Counted from the stretch's first letter, positions 51,726 to 62,929 are shown. The stretch is DNA of 64,000 nt from GCA-2720975 sp964469565 (GCA_964469565.1 CAYXZD010000017.1:1-64000); one strand, 5' to 3'. Notes: generated from the sequence alone by a model not told the origin. Numbers and translations: made by a program.

Positions 51726-53498
51726 ATGGATGTCACCTCTTGGACGTACACCATCGTCGCCGCCTCGTTCACCCTCTACATCGGCATCGCCATTTGGGCC
51801 AAGGCGCGCACCACCAAAGACTTCTATGTTGCAGGTACGGGTGTATCCCCGCTTGTCAACGGCATGGCCACCGCAGCGGACTGGATGAGCGCAGCGTCGT
51901 TCCTTGGCATGGCGGGGATCCTGTCTTTCGCCGGTTATGACGGCTCTGTCTACTTGATGGGTTGGACAGGCGGTTACGTACTCTTGGCCCTTCTGCTCGC
52001 TCCCTACCTGCGCAAGTTCGGAAAGTTCACAGTGCCGGACTTCATTGGAGACCGGTACTACTCGCAATCAGCCCGCATTGTGGCCGTGTTCTGCGCAATC
52101 TTCGTCTCCTTTACCTACGTGGCCGGTCAAATGCGGGGCGTGGGCATAGTCTTCAGTCGATTCCTTGAGGTGCCCGTCACCACGGGCGTCTTGATCGGCA
52201 TGGCCATCGTCTTCTTTTACGCGGTCCTCGGCGGGATGAAGGGCATCACCTACACCCAGGTGGCGCAGTACTGTGTATTGATCTTTGCCTATCTAGTGCC
52301 AGCCATCTTCATCTCCATCATGATTACGGGGAATCCCATTCCCCAAATCGGATTCGGTGGCATGGAGTTGGCGAGCGGAGAGTGGCTGCTGGACAAACTG
52401 GACGGCCTTCACCAGGAACTGGGGTTTGCCGCCTACACAGAAGGCTCGAAAGCTATTCTCGATGTGTTTTGCATCACTGCCGCCTTGATGGTCGGCACAG
52501 CAGGCCTACCCCATGTGATCATTCGGTTTTACACCGTTCCCAAGGTGCGCGATGCCCGAGTATCCGTGGGCTGGGCCCTCGCCTTCATCGCCATCCTTTA
52601 CACCACTGCTCCCGCAGTGGCTGTGTTCGCCCGCACGAACCTCATCCAGGCCGTCGAGGGACAAGCCTACGCGGCCCGGCCCGGATCGGCAGGCTCTCTA
52701 CCCGAGTGGTTCAAGACCTGGGAAGACACCGACCTCATCGCCTGGCGCGACAAAAACGAAGACGGCCGGGTACAGTATCGTGCGGGGGCTCCCTTCGTAG
52801 GCAAACCCAAGTTTGGAGCAGGTCGGGGATCCAGCGGCGAGCGACTCGTCGCCAACCCTGCCACCGATAACGACAACGAACTGTATGTGGACCGTGACAT
52901 CATGGTCCTCGCCAACCCCGAAATCGCCTCGTTGCCTGCCTGGGTCATCGGTCTCGTGGCCGCGGGTGGCTTGGCCGCCGCCCTCTCAACCGCCGCGGGC
53001 CTGCTCCTCGTCGTGTCTTCCGCGATCAGCCACGATCTGCTCAAGCGCGCGCTGCGCCCCTCTATCTCTGAAAAAGGTGAGCTCCTCGCCGCTAGGGTCA
53101 GCGCTGCGGTGGCCGTCGTGATCGCAGGCATCCTCGGCATCTACCCCCCCGACTATGTAGCTGCCGTTGTGGCCTTTGCATTTGGCTTGGCCGCCTCATC
53201 GTTCTTCCCAGCGATCATCATGGGCATCTTCTCCAGACGCATGAATCGCCAGGGTGCTGTGGCTGGCATGATTTGCGGCATCGCCTTCACGGCGAGCTAC
53301 ATCATTTACTTCAAGTTTATCGATTCAGAACCGGGTTCCCAGGAGCGATGGCTCTGGGGCATCTCTCCAGAGGGCATAGGCGCCGTGGGCATGGTCGTCA
53401 ACTTCGCTGTCGCCCTGACACTCTCACGCTTCACACCCGAACCGCCCGACGAAGTGCAGCGCATGGTGGAGTCCATCCGCATCCCCAAGAAGTCGTAG
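51726..53498 (+). CDS. Sodium:solute symporter, VC_2705 subfamily
   Basis: A 590-residue SSS-family symporter with about 13 membrane segments. Conserved family stretches: TKDFYVAGTGVSPLVNGMA, AADWMSAASFLGMAGILSF, QMRGVGIVFSRFL and GTAGLPHVIIRFYTV. A hydrophilic loop of about 90 residues (305-395) between segments is typical of the subfamily that pairs with DUF4212. Relatives take up short-chain carboxylates such as acetate, or lactate, with Na+. The K+-dependent pyrophosphatase in the same window could help maintain the ion gradient, which is speculative. Confidence 0.92.
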   Translation: MDVTSWTYTIVAASFTLYIGIAIWAKARTTKDFYVAGTGVSPLVNGMATAADWMSAASFLGMAGILSFAGYDGSVYLMGWTGGYVLLALLLAPYLRKFGKFTVPDFIGDRYYSQSARIVAVFCAIFVSFTYVAGQMRGVGIVFSRFLEVPVTTGVLIGMAIVFFYAVLGGMKGITYTQVAQYCVLIFAYLVPAIFISIMITGNPIPQIGFGGMELASGEWLLDKLDGLHQELGFAAYTEGSKAILDVFCITAALMVGTAGLPHVIIRFYTVPKVRDARVSVGWALAFIAILYTTAPAVAVFARTNLIQAVEGQAYAARPGSAGSLPEWFKTWEDTDLIAWRDKNEDGRVQYRAGAPFVGKPKFGAGRGSSGERLVANPATDNDNELYVDRDIMVLANPEIASLPAWVIGLVAAGGLAAALSTAAGLLLVVSSAISHDLLKRALRPSISEKGELLAARVSAAVAVVIAGILGIYPPDYVAAVVAFAFGLAASSFFPAIIMGIFSRRMNRQGAVAGMICGIAFTASYIIYFKFIDSEPGSQERWLWGISPEGIGAVGMVVNFAVALTLSRFTPEPPDEVQRMVESIRIPKKS

Positions 53499-53585
53499 TC
53501 CACCGGGCACCGGGAGTACACTTCCGATCTTCGCATCGAAGCACATCCCTTGACGGGAGCGCCCAGTACCGCCACCCTCCTAACC

Positions 53586-54101
53586 ATGTCCGCCGCCAAG
53601 ACCCACCGCAAGCTGCATCGCATCGGGGCCCTCATCGCCCTGCTGCCTGCGCTGGTTCTGTTCCCCACCGGCGTGCTACTGCAACTCAAAAAAGAGGTTT
53701 CATGGATCCAGCCAGCCACTGTCCAAGGCAGCCAGAGTGGGCTGAATATCGATTGGGACACAATCCTAGAAACCGTCAAAGGAGTCGAAGAAGCTCAAGT
53801 TCACTCGTGGGATGACATCGATCGCTTGGACGTACGCCCCGGCAAGGGCATGCTCAAGGTTCGTTGTAACAACCGCCACGAGGTTCAAATCGACGCCAAC
53901 ACCGGCACCGTATTGCAGTCCACCTACCGCCGTTCGGATCTGATCGAACAATTGCACGATGGGTCCTGGTTCCATGAGAACGTAAAGCTCTTCCTGTGGC
54001 TCCCAGCCGGAGTTGTGCTTTGCGGCCTTTGGATCACGGGGGTGTACCTCTGGATTCTGCCGTATCTCATCCGCCGGCGTCGCAAAGTGGCCCAGACCTG
54101 A
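53586..54101 (+). CDS. PepSY-associated transmembrane protein
   Basis: A 171-residue protein starting at ATG 53586. Arrangement: cytoplasmic basic start KTHRKLHRIGALIALLPALV leading into a membrane segment, a periplasmic PepSY-like domain (HEVQIDANTGTVLQSTYRRS), then WFHENVKLFLWLPAGVVLCG as second segment and a basic tail. This is the short PepSY-TM type, found in reductases and in metal or peptidase-related membrane proteins; no heme ligands beyond a few histidines are evident. Follows the symporter by 87 bases. Confidence 0.8.
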   Translation: MSAAKTHRKLHRIGALIALLPALVLFPTGVLLQLKKEVSWIQPATVQGSQSGLNIDWDTILETVKGVEEAQVHSWDDIDRLDVRPGKGMLKVRCNNRHEVQIDANTGTVLQSTYRRSDLIEQLHDGSWFHENVKLFLWLPAGVVLCGLWITGVYLWILPYLIRRRRKVAQT

Positions 54102-54105
54102 ATCC

Positions 54106-54675
54106 ATGAGCTTTCGCCGTGTCCTAGTCTATCTCGGATCCAAACCAGGTGGACACCCAGACTACCTGCAGGCGGCCAGCGACTTAGGGCGCCAACTCGC
54201 CCAAGACGGCTGTGAGGTCGTTTATGGTGGAGCCAAGGTCGGCACAATGGGTGCATTGGCTGACGCCACCCTTGCTGCGGGTGGACGGATCACCGGCATT
54301 ATTCCCCAGGGGCTCGTTGATATGGAAGTGGCCCACGAAGGCCTCACTGAGCGCTTGATCGTGCAGAGCATGCATGAGCGCAAGATGCGCATGATCGAAC
54401 TGAGTGACGCCATCATCACGCTGCCGGGTGGTTATGGCTCCCACGACGAGTTGTTTGAAGCATTGGCCTGGTCCCAATTGGGTATCCACTCACTGCCAGT
54501 GGGACTCCTCAATGTACGCGGGTACTACGATGGTCTGCTCGCTCACCTTGAACATTCCGTCGAGGAGGGATTCCTCGCACCTGCCCATCTCGCCCTCCTG
54601 GTCAGCGATCCCTGTCCGTCACGGCTGTTGCAGCTGGTTCGCGACCTCCACACCGCAGGTGTTCGGAGAGCCTAG
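54106..54675 (+). CDS. LOG-family (TIGR00730) nucleotide phosphoribohydrolase
   Basis: A 189-residue Rossmann-like protein of the LOG/YvdD family, which cleaves nucleoside 5'-monophosphates to base and ribose-5-phosphate. The conserved stretch YGGAKVGTMGALADA binds phosphate, and the active-site motif is LPGGYGSHDELFEA, with serine replacing the usual threonine of PGGxGTxxE. MHERKMRMIELSDA is present. The start is ATG 54106, five bases after the PepSY stop. It has no obvious link to transport. Confidence 0.9.
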   Translation: MSFRRVLVYLGSKPGGHPDYLQAASDLGRQLAQDGCEVVYGGAKVGTMGALADATLAAGGRITGIIPQGLVDMEVAHEGLTERLIVQSMHERKMRMIELSDAIITLPGGYGSHDELFEALAWSQLGIHSLPVGLLNVRGYYDGLLAHLEHSVEEGFLAPAHLALLVSDPCPSRLLQLVRDLHTAGVRRA

Positions 54676-54690
54676 CCTGCTCTGGAGCCT

Positions 54691-56025
54691 CTACTTGGCG
54701 TGCTTCGCTTGCGCGTGCACCCCAATCTGACGCTCTCCTTCCCGGAGAAAATCTGCCGGAGTCAGCACTTGCCCCTCGGGCACCGTCATGCGGACAAACC
54801 GCTTGTCCGTGTTTGTGCATAGTTGCTTGAAGGCCGCATAGTCAGCTTGGGGCAAACGGTCGACCAAGAAGACGATGCGAATATCCGTGCGAGTCAACTC
54901 GGTCTGAAGCAATTCGCCCCAGCCGTCCACGTCCGATGAATCAATCCAGCGGACCACTGAGGCACCCAGGTCAGCAGCCCAGTCTGCACTCGTCGGCTTC
55001 AGGGTCTGAGGGCCTAGAATCAGCACACCTTCATTCGCCAGCACATGGGTGCTGTCCGATCGACCTGCGGGAGAGTCCTCTGACTCTTGCTGGCTCACAT
55101 CCGCCCCGCCTTTCTTGGCGCGCATCTGGGCAGCCACGGTCTCAAGGCGCTCAAGGAGTTCATTGGCCTTGCTGCTATCTGCAGGATCATCCAGCCGCAT
55201 GTGACGGTCGACGTAGACCCGGTGACGGGTGGTCTGGTCTTTGAGCCACAAGAATAGATCGCGCTGGTCGCTATCCCCGCGCAAATCACAATGGGCGAGA
55301 GCCGTGAGGAGTGAAGACTGTGCCTCGGCCAACAGAAACAGCAGGTCCGGCGAGGGGACTGGAGCCAACAGCCCCTCATCAGCAAGCTCGATGCACAACT
55401 CTGCAGCTCGCGCCACCACCTCGTAACACAAAGCTACCTCCTCTAGGAATCGATCCTTGGGCAGCGGTCTCGGAGAATCGAGCATCCATGCATAACAATC
55501 CTCGAGTGGCTCTCGCCTCGTTCGCAGCAGGTTCTCCTCAATGACTAACGCCTGTGAATCGTCATCAGAAGCCGCAGAGGAACTGCGCTTCAGAGCCATG
55601 CGGCAAGCATCAGCCTTCCACCGGGCACGTTCGACGATCATCTCAAGTGACACAGCACCCACCCCACTCAGGGGCGTCGCATCGGCCCCCTCGGCATCCC
55701 GACGCCGGGGCTGGGGTGTCAAAGTGCGCTGTGCCAATCCAGTGCCGACGCCCGCTTGACACAGCTCACCGTTGAGCACATCACGCAACCGGCTCAGTGC
55801 CGCGTGAACTTCGTCTCGCTCGCGACCCACCTCAAGCAAGGTGTTGAATAGCAAGTGAAGGTCGCTGGAAAAACTATCGGGCTGTTGGGGGTCCACGGGA
55901 GTGCGGGGGGCTCGGATGGAGTGCGGTGGTAGGGAAGACCCGTCTGGAGGTTCCCTCTGTCGGGGGCGAAAGTGTAGCAGGGGACCCCCCAGGCCGAACC
56001 CGTAGTGGATGGCTCCGATCCGCAC
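54691..56025 (-). CDS. Protein of unknown function with possible DUF2325-like C-terminal domain
   Basis: A 444-residue frame opening with a GTG at 56025; the start is uncertain because the first 40 residues look noncoding. Residues 50-310 are largely helical, with coiled-coil-like stretches and many charges (SLEMIVERARWKADACRMAL, EVALCYEVVARAAELCIELA). The C-terminal 120 residues alternate strand and helix (EGVLILGPQTLKPTS, IRIVFLVDRLPQADYAAFKQ) and recall DUF2325-type domains. No signal peptide. It may be cotranscribed with the small frame at 56298. I cannot assign a function. Confidence 0.65.
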   Translation of the reverse strand: MRIGAIHYGFGLGGPLLHFRPRQREPPDGSSLPPHSIRAPRTPVDPQQPDSFSSDLHLLFNTLLEVGRERDEVHAALSRLRDVLNGELCQAGVGTGLAQRTLTPQPRRRDAEGADATPLSGVGAVSLEMIVERARWKADACRMALKRSSSAASDDDSQALVIEENLLRTRREPLEDCYAWMLDSPRPLPKDRFLEEVALCYEVVARAAELCIELADEGLLAPVPSPDLLFLLAEAQSSLLTALAHCDLRGDSDQRDLFLWLKDQTTRHRVYVDRHMRLDDPADSSKANELLERLETVAAQMRAKKGGADVSQQESEDSPAGRSDSTHVLANEGVLILGPQTLKPTSADWAADLGASVVRWIDSSDVDGWGELLQTELTRTDIRIVFLVDRLPQADYAAFKQLCTNTDKRFVRMTVPEGQVLTPADFLREGERQIGVHAQAKHAK

Positions 56026-56079
56026 TGAGGGCGCCCGGTCACCGCGAACCAGCGCAGTTGACAGTGCAATTGGCTGAAT

Positions 56080-56298
56080 TCACGGGCTTTGATTCCAATT
56101 CCCGAAGCGATCCTCCGTGCCCGCAAGCGAGCCGCTTACCGACGAGAATGGACTGTTTGGATCCCCTGCCTTTCCCCACACAAGCCTAGCGCCCGCATTG
56201 TATTCGCAGCGCCGCTCCCGAGGCTGTCGATCCCGCAGGTAGCGTCCACTCGCCGGTGACCCGCTGACTCGCGTACGGATAAACGGCGGCGACTTCAT
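56080..56298 (-). CDS. Possible small protein (72 residues) with a strong ribosome-binding site
   Basis: In the 450-base gap 56026-56475 a 72-codon frame starts at ATG 56298, preceded by a perfect AGGAGG (56307-56312 on the opposite strand) with eight bases of spacing, the best such site noticed in the window. The peptide is basic at its N-terminal half (GRYLRDRQPRERRCEYNAG) with one cysteine, and has no membrane segment. I recognise no family and the codon pattern is not clearly coding, so it could also be part of an RNA or chance. The rest of the gap shows nothing else. Confidence 0.35.
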   Translation of the reverse strand: MKSPPFIRTRVSGSPASGRYLRDRQPRERRCEYNAGARLVWGKAGDPNSPFSSVSGSLAGTEDRFGNWNQSP

Positions 56299-56475
56299 AT
56301 TCCCGCCCTCCTGACTGGGCAAACCACGGGGCACCCGTTGCCTCTTCGCTCTAGGCTGAGTGATCGATTGATTCGTGAACCTGACTCACCCATCAATCTC
56401 TGCGCTATAGGATTGTGTCCGGCATTCCACCGCACCCGAATGAAGAGACTAGGGCCCCACCTGACCTGAATAGAA

Positions 56476-57231
56476 ATGACTACGACTCCAGGCCGGCGCC
56501 ATGCCTTCGGGTTGACGGACTCCACGAACGAACGCGCCTTCGCCGCTATCGCCGCCGGGAACGCCAAGCACGGTGATTGGTTTGTAGCGGAGGAGCAAAC
56601 AGCAGGCCGCGGCCGTCGCGGACGCCGGTGGCACAGCCCGAGCGGCGCAGGTCTCTACATCAGCCTCGTTTACAAGCCCAACCAACCGCTCCCCGCCGCC
56701 GGTCCCTCCATGGCTGCTGGCCTCGGTGTGCTGGACTGCGTTCATGCACTCGGTCTCAACCAATGCTATTTGAAGTGGCCCAATGATCTGCTCATCGAAG
56801 AGGCCAAGCTCGCGGGCATTCTCGTTGAAACGCGAGGCTGGGACCCACACCACCCCGCATATGTCATCGGCGTAGGCCTCAATCTTACGCCCGGTCTGTG
56901 GCCTCGCGAACTGCATGACGAGCGGGCGGTCACCTCTCTGGGTGGGCTTGGGGTCGACCAGGCAGCGGACGAAGTCGAAGCCACGCTTCTCCGGCACCTC
57001 TGGACTCGTCTGACCCAGGCCAGTGCGGGGCAAGAACGGGATCTTTGCCGGGATTACCTCCAAGGCCTAAGGATTCATGGCCGCCCCGTCCGGGCGCTCG
57101 CTGCGGGCTCCACCTTCGAAGGCCAGGTCACTGACCTTCAGTTGAGTACGGGAGTGACCCTCACCGCACCCGATGGGTCCAGTTCCGAGATTGCCCTTGA
57201 ATTCTTAGAGCAGCTCGAGCCCATCTGCTGA
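56476..57231 (+). CDS. birA: Biotin--[acetyl-CoA-carboxylase] ligase, class I
   Basis: A 251-residue biotin protein ligase without the N-terminal DNA-binding domain, so it only attaches biotin. The ATP/biotin site is EEQTAGRGRRGRRWHSPSGA, followed by LYISLVYKP, YLKWPNDLLIEEAKLAGILVE and VIGVGLNLTP. The C-terminal SH3-like cap is about residues 205-250. It would biotinylate carboxylases such as AccB. The ATG at 56476 is the natural start. The 224-base gap downstream (57232-57455) shows nothing recognisable. Confidence 0.93.
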   Translation: MTTTPGRRHAFGLTDSTNERAFAAIAAGNAKHGDWFVAEEQTAGRGRRGRRWHSPSGAGLYISLVYKPNQPLPAAGPSMAAGLGVLDCVHALGLNQCYLKWPNDLLIEEAKLAGILVETRGWDPHHPAYVIGVGLNLTPGLWPRELHDERAVTSLGGLGVDQAADEVEATLLRHLWTRLTQASAGQERDLCRDYLQGLRIHGRPVRALAAGSTFEGQVTDLQLSTGVTLTAPDGSSSEIALEFLEQLEPIC

Positions 57232-57455
57232 GTCCCCCTCCCGGTCCTGTGGTCAGAGCGCCTGCGGATCACTAGAATGGTCGAGCCCAAATCCGGTTCA
57301 GACTAAGGAACGTTGAGGTGCGGGTGGATCAACGCTCCTCCACGCCTGCCAGCCCCATTAGACCGTTTTCGCACCCCATCATCGGCCTCTAGTACCCCTG
57401 AAGCCACCCGGGCCCCAAATATCCACTCCGGTTTCCCCCACTCCCATTCCACCCC

Positions 57456-58172
57456 ATGACACGACACGACGGCCGCACCCCACAGGAAACGCGCGAAATC
57501 ACATTTCAGCGCGGGTTCACGAACATGGCTCAGGGATCTGTGCTCGCCTCCTTCGGCGAAACGCGCGTCTTGTGTACCGCCACGGTGACGGACGGTGTGC
57601 CGCGCTTCCTCAAGGGCAAGGGCGGGGGCTGGCTCACAGCGGAGTACGCCATGCTGCCCTCGTCGACGAACACCCGCAAGACGCGCGACCGCGCTGGGAA
57701 GGTGGATGGACGCTCTGTTGAGATCCAACGCCTGATTGGACGTAGCCTGCGCGCTGTCATCGACCTCTCGCAAATGACCGAGCGCACAATCTGGCTGGAC
57801 TGCGATGTGTTGCAAGCCGACGGGGGGACACGCACCGCTTCAATCAGCGGTGCCTACGTGGCACTCCACGACGCCCTCACTTGGATGGAGAGCAAGCGCG
57901 TACTGCGCGGCTGGCCTCTAACCTCCCAACTCGGTGCCATTTCGGTCGGCGTAGTCGACGGAATACCGGTGTGCGACTTGGACTACCCCGAGGACAGCAA
58001 GGCGGAAACGGACATGAATATCGTGATGACGGGTACGGGTGCCTTCGTGGAAGTCCAAGGCTCTGCCGAGGGTGCTCCCTTTGACCGGGAACAACTCGAC
58101 ACCATGCTCGAGCTCGGAGCCGGAGGCATCGAGCACATCTTTTCTATTCAACAGGCAGCCCTCGCCAAGTGA
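57456..58172 (+). CDS. rph: Ribonuclease PH
   Basis: A 238-residue phosphorolytic 3'-to-5' exoribonuclease that trims tRNA 3' ends. Family sequence runs throughout: RHDGRTPQETREITFQRGF at the start, GSVLASFGETRVLCTATV, GKGGGWLTAEYAMLPSST, VDGRSVEIQRLIGRSLRAV, LDCDVLQADGGTRTASISGA, CDLDYPEDSKAETDMNIVM. All active-site arginine and aspartate residues appear intact. RdgB starts immediately after it. Confidence 0.97.
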   Translation: MTRHDGRTPQETREITFQRGFTNMAQGSVLASFGETRVLCTATVTDGVPRFLKGKGGGWLTAEYAMLPSSTNTRKTRDRAGKVDGRSVEIQRLIGRSLRAVIDLSQMTERTIWLDCDVLQADGGTRTASISGAYVALHDALTWMESKRVLRGWPLTSQLGAISVGVVDGIPVCDLDYPEDSKAETDMNIVMTGTGAFVEVQGSAEGAPFDREQLDTMLELGAGGIEHIFSIQQAALAK

Positions 58173-58176
58173 TTCC

Positions 58177-58803
58177 TTGGAACGCCCCCTCGAAATCCTG
58201 ATTGCTTCGGGCAATGCCAAGAAGGTCCTCGAAATCCGCGCCCTTCTTGAACCCCTCGACATCAATGTGCTCACCTCCGAGGAGGTGGGTGCTTTGCCTG
58301 ATGTCCATGAAGACGGTGCCACCTTCGCAGATAACGCAGCCAAGAAGGCTCGCGAAACAGCGCTTGCCACCAGCCGCTGGTGCCTAGCTGACGACTCCGG
58401 CTTAGAAGTCGAGGCCCTAGATGGAGCCCCAGGGGTTCACTCGGCTCGCTTCGCAGGCACCCACGGTGATGATGCGGCCAACAACACCAAACTGCTCGGG
58501 CTCCTGGAAGGCCTTCCAAGTGAGAAGCGCGCCGCCCAGTTCATCTGCGCCCTCGCCCTAGCTCGGCCCACCGGCGAGGTTGTGGCCCAGTTCATGGGTT
58601 CCGCCAGGGGCTGCATTCTCGACGCCCCGCGAGGCGACGGCGATTTCGGGTATGACCCGCTTTTCTTGTTCACCGAACCAGGCCATGACCAAACGGGACG
58701 GGGTTTCGCTGAACTCGCGCCTTCCGCGAAGAGCACAATCAGCCACCGCGGTCGAGCCCTCGCCCAATTCATCGAATACCTCGCAGCCCCCGAATTGCCC
58801 TAG
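58177..58803 (+). CDS. rdgB: XTP/dITP diphosphatase (RdgB/HAM1)
   Basis: A 208-residue house-cleaning NTPase removing dITP and XTP. No ATG or GTG is near the family start; the TTG at 58177, four bases after the rph stop, opens LERPLEILIASGNAKKVLEI, the expected N terminus. Later motifs are EDGATFADNAAKKARE, CLADDSGLEVEALDGAPGVH, SARFAG and GDFGYDPLF, plus SHRGRAL at the end. Coupled to rph, a pairing common in bacteria. Confidence 0.94.
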   Translation: MERPLEILIASGNAKKVLEIRALLEPLDINVLTSEEVGALPDVHEDGATFADNAAKKARETALATSRWCLADDSGLEVEALDGAPGVHSARFAGTHGDDAANNTKLLGLLEGLPSEKRAAQFICALALARPTGEVVAQFMGSARGCILDAPRGDGDFGYDPLFLFTEPGHDQTGRGFAELAPSAKSTISHRGRALAQFIEYLAAPELP

Positions 58804-58816
58804 GGCCGGAGACACC

Positions 58817-60616
<1,800 letters not shown>

Positions 60617-60651
60617 GTTTGTGGGGCCCAAGGCCCTAGGATGAGTCCCTA

Positions 60652-62076
60652 GTGAGTACCCAGCAGCGCAACCCGAACAAGCAAACGACCCGCTCACGTC
60701 CATGGCGGGAGAACATCGAGGCCATCACGGTCTCGATCATCATCATCGTTCTCTTCAAGTACTTCATTTTGGAGGCCTACAAGATCCCCACCGGATCCAT
60801 GCAGCCCACCTTGATGGGCTGGGAAGATGGCAAGGGGGGTGGCGTCTTCGACCGGGTATTGGTGGATAAGATGTCCTATCACTTTCGCGATCCTGACCGC
60901 TACGAGGTGGTGGTCTTTCGCTATCCGCTCGACCAGTCCAAGAATTTCATCAAGCGCGTCGTGGGCGTTGGGCCCGAAGCGCTAGAGATTCGGGACGGTG
61001 ACCTGTACACCGCCCCGCTAGGCACACCAGAAGGCAGCGCTGCCTTCAAGATTCAACGCCGCTCCCGCGCCGTTCAACAATCCCAACTCAAGAGCCTCGA
61101 CGTGGCAGGAGAATGGCGCTTGTCAGGGCAGGGCTGGAACGCCAAGGGCGACAGCATCCATGCTGGCGGCCCAGGCCGCGCGGTCTTTCCTCGCACATCG
61201 AACAATGTCCGGGACCATTACTCCGATGGTTATCCCGGCAAACTGGGCCCTCTTCAACACACGGCTGGCAAACGTTCGGGTGCCAACCCCGTTGGCGATG
61301 TACGCACCCGTGCGCGCGTGGAAGCCCACGCGGATTGCTCCCGGGTATTCGTTGAGCTGCGCGAGGGATCCATGCACTACCAGTTCTCCCTGCCGGGGCC
61401 TGCAGCGCAAGACCAGGCCAAACCCAGCATTCGCGTGCACGATTCCAACACCGGACTCGACACCCGGACGATGCATGCTGAGTCGGCCTGGAAACTGCGG
61501 GCCGGCAAGGCAGTGGAGTTGGCAGCGCAGAACCTCAACGACCTGCTCGAATTCGAGTTGGATGGTGAAGTGCTTTTGACCTTCCCGATCGACCCTGCCA
61601 AGGACCGCACCTGCACTGTCTCATGGGTGACCGAAGGGGGCGGAGCGGAGTTCACCGACATCGAGGTATTGCGAGATGTGCACTACACCAGCTTGGGTCA
61701 ACGCTCGACCCACTGGCAGATTCCTGCCGACAATTACCTCATGTTGGGCGACAACACCCAGGATTCCTCCGACGGACGCGACTGGAATCTGACGAGTTTT
61801 GAAGTGCCCCAACCCGATGGCAGCGTCGAGGTCGTGCGGGGAAACAACCGCGGTACTGAGAATCCAATTATTGTGGCCGACGGGAATGGCACGGCCACGG
61901 TGTACATCCAAGATGAGTTCGGTGAACGCTGGGTTTTCCCCCGTAATGAAGCTCGCGCCTTGGGGCCGACGGGCATCCCGCTCGTGCCGCGCTCCCTCAT
62001 ACGCGGGCGGGCCGTGCTGGTCGTCTGGCCCATGGCTCCCAGCCTCGATGTCTACCGACTCAAATGGGTGCGTTAG
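60652..62076 (+). CDS. lepB: Signal peptidase I with a large internal insertion
   Basis: Type I signal peptidase, 474 residues, about twice the usual length. Membrane anchor SIIIIVLFKYFILEAYK; catalytic S49 in KIPTGSMQPTL; general-base K101 in NFIKRVVGVGPE; the C-terminal conserved box is YLMLGDNTQDSSDGRDW. Between the lysine and this box lie about 210 extra residues (roughly 130-340) of beta-rich sequence resembling a laminin-G-like sandwich. Enlarged versions appear to be a planctomycete feature. A GTG at 60652 is the start. The insert is on the extracytoplasmic side. Confidence 0.9.
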   Translation: MSTQQRNPNKQTTRSRPWRENIEAITVSIIIIVLFKYFILEAYKIPTGSMQPTLMGWEDGKGGGVFDRVLVDKMSYHFRDPDRYEVVVFRYPLDQSKNFIKRVVGVGPEALEIRDGDLYTAPLGTPEGSAAFKIQRRSRAVQQSQLKSLDVAGEWRLSGQGWNAKGDSIHAGGPGRAVFPRTSNNVRDHYSDGYPGKLGPLQHTAGKRSGANPVGDVRTRARVEAHADCSRVFVELREGSMHYQFSLPGPAAQDQAKPSIRVHDSNTGLDTRTMHAESAWKLRAGKAVELAAQNLNDLLEFELDGEVLLTFPIDPAKDRTCTVSWVTEGGGAEFTDIEVLRDVHYTSLGQRSTHWQIPADNYLMLGDNTQDSSDGRDWNLTSFEVPQPDGSVEVVRGNNRGTENPIIVADGNGTATVYIQDEFGERWVFPRNEARALGPTGIPLVPRSLIRGRAVLVVWPMAPSLDVYRLKWVR

Positions 62077-62083
62077 CCGTTCT

Positions 62084-62830
62084 ATGAACCACCCAGAATC
62101 CACACTCTTGAGCGTCGAAGGGCTCGTCAAGTCCTACAAGCGCCGCCGGGTAGTCGATGGGGTCTCATTCCACGTTCACCCCGGTGAGATCGTCGGTCTG
62201 CTAGGTCCCAATGGTGCGGGAAAGACCACAAGCTTCCGAATGACCGTCGGCATCATCTCCCCTGACGCAGGTAAAGTCTCCCTGCAGGGGCACGACTGTA
62301 CGGGAATGCCGATGTACAAGCGCGCACGACTCGGAATGGGGTACTTGCCCCAAGAGACCAGCGTGTTTCGCCAGATGTCCGTGCAGGACAATCTCCTCGC
62401 CGTTCTGGAAGCCCTACCCTACTCGCGTTCCGAGCGCGCCAGTGAAGCCAGCCGTTTGCTCTCAGAACTCGAACTCAGCCATCTCGCCACCCATCGCGCC
62501 GACACCCTGTCGGGCGGTGAACGCCGACGCCTCGAACTCGCCCGCGCACTAGCTACCAAGCCTTCCATCCTTCTGCTCGACGAGCCCTTCGCAGGCGTAG
62601 ACCCCATCAATGTCGAAGAGATTCAACAGCTCATTGCCCAGCTAAAATCCCAAGGAATCGGAGTTCTCATTACGGACCACAGCGTTCGCGAAACCCTCAG
62701 CAGCACAGACCGCGCCTACATCATTCACAAGGGTCAGATCCTGCGCGAGGGCACCTCCTCTGAACTGGTGCAAGACCCACGGGTTCGCGAGGTCTACCTA
62801 GGACAGAGTTTTCACGGCGTCGAGGGCTGA
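62084..62830 (+). CDS. lptB: LPS export ABC transporter ATPase
   Basis: A 248-residue ABC ATPase of the LptB type. Walker A is GPNGAGKTT (41-49), then GYLPQETSVFRQMSVQDNLL with the Q-loop, signature LSGGERRRLELARAL, Walker B LLLDEPFAGVDP, and the switch H in LITDHSVRETL. These are typical LptB stretches. It powers lipopolysaccharide extraction together with LptF/LptG, whose candidate genes are at the other end of the window. Seven bases after the lepB stop. Confidence 0.92.
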   Translation: MNHPESTLLSVEGLVKSYKRRRVVDGVSFHVHPGEIVGLLGPNGAGKTTSFRMTVGIISPDAGKVSLQGHDCTGMPMYKRARLGMGYLPQETSVFRQMSVQDNLLAVLEALPYSRSERASEASRLLSELELSHLATHRADTLSGGERRRLELARALATKPSILLLDEPFAGVDPINVEEIQQLIAQLKSQGIGVLITDHSVRETLSSTDRAYIIHKGQILREGTSSELVQDPRVREVYLGQSFHGVEG

Positions 62831-62929
62831 TCCTCGGAACGGCCGGGTCCTGGCCCAAGCACCCGTTCCCCAGCACGGGTAAACCGCTGCCTTCGGCCTA
62901 TTGCGTAGCCCTGCGCAGGCCCCTTCGAC

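Noticed and set aside
56080..56475. tRNA or other standard structural RNA in the gap before birA
   Set aside because: No T-arm or cloverleaf pattern could be assembled on either strand.
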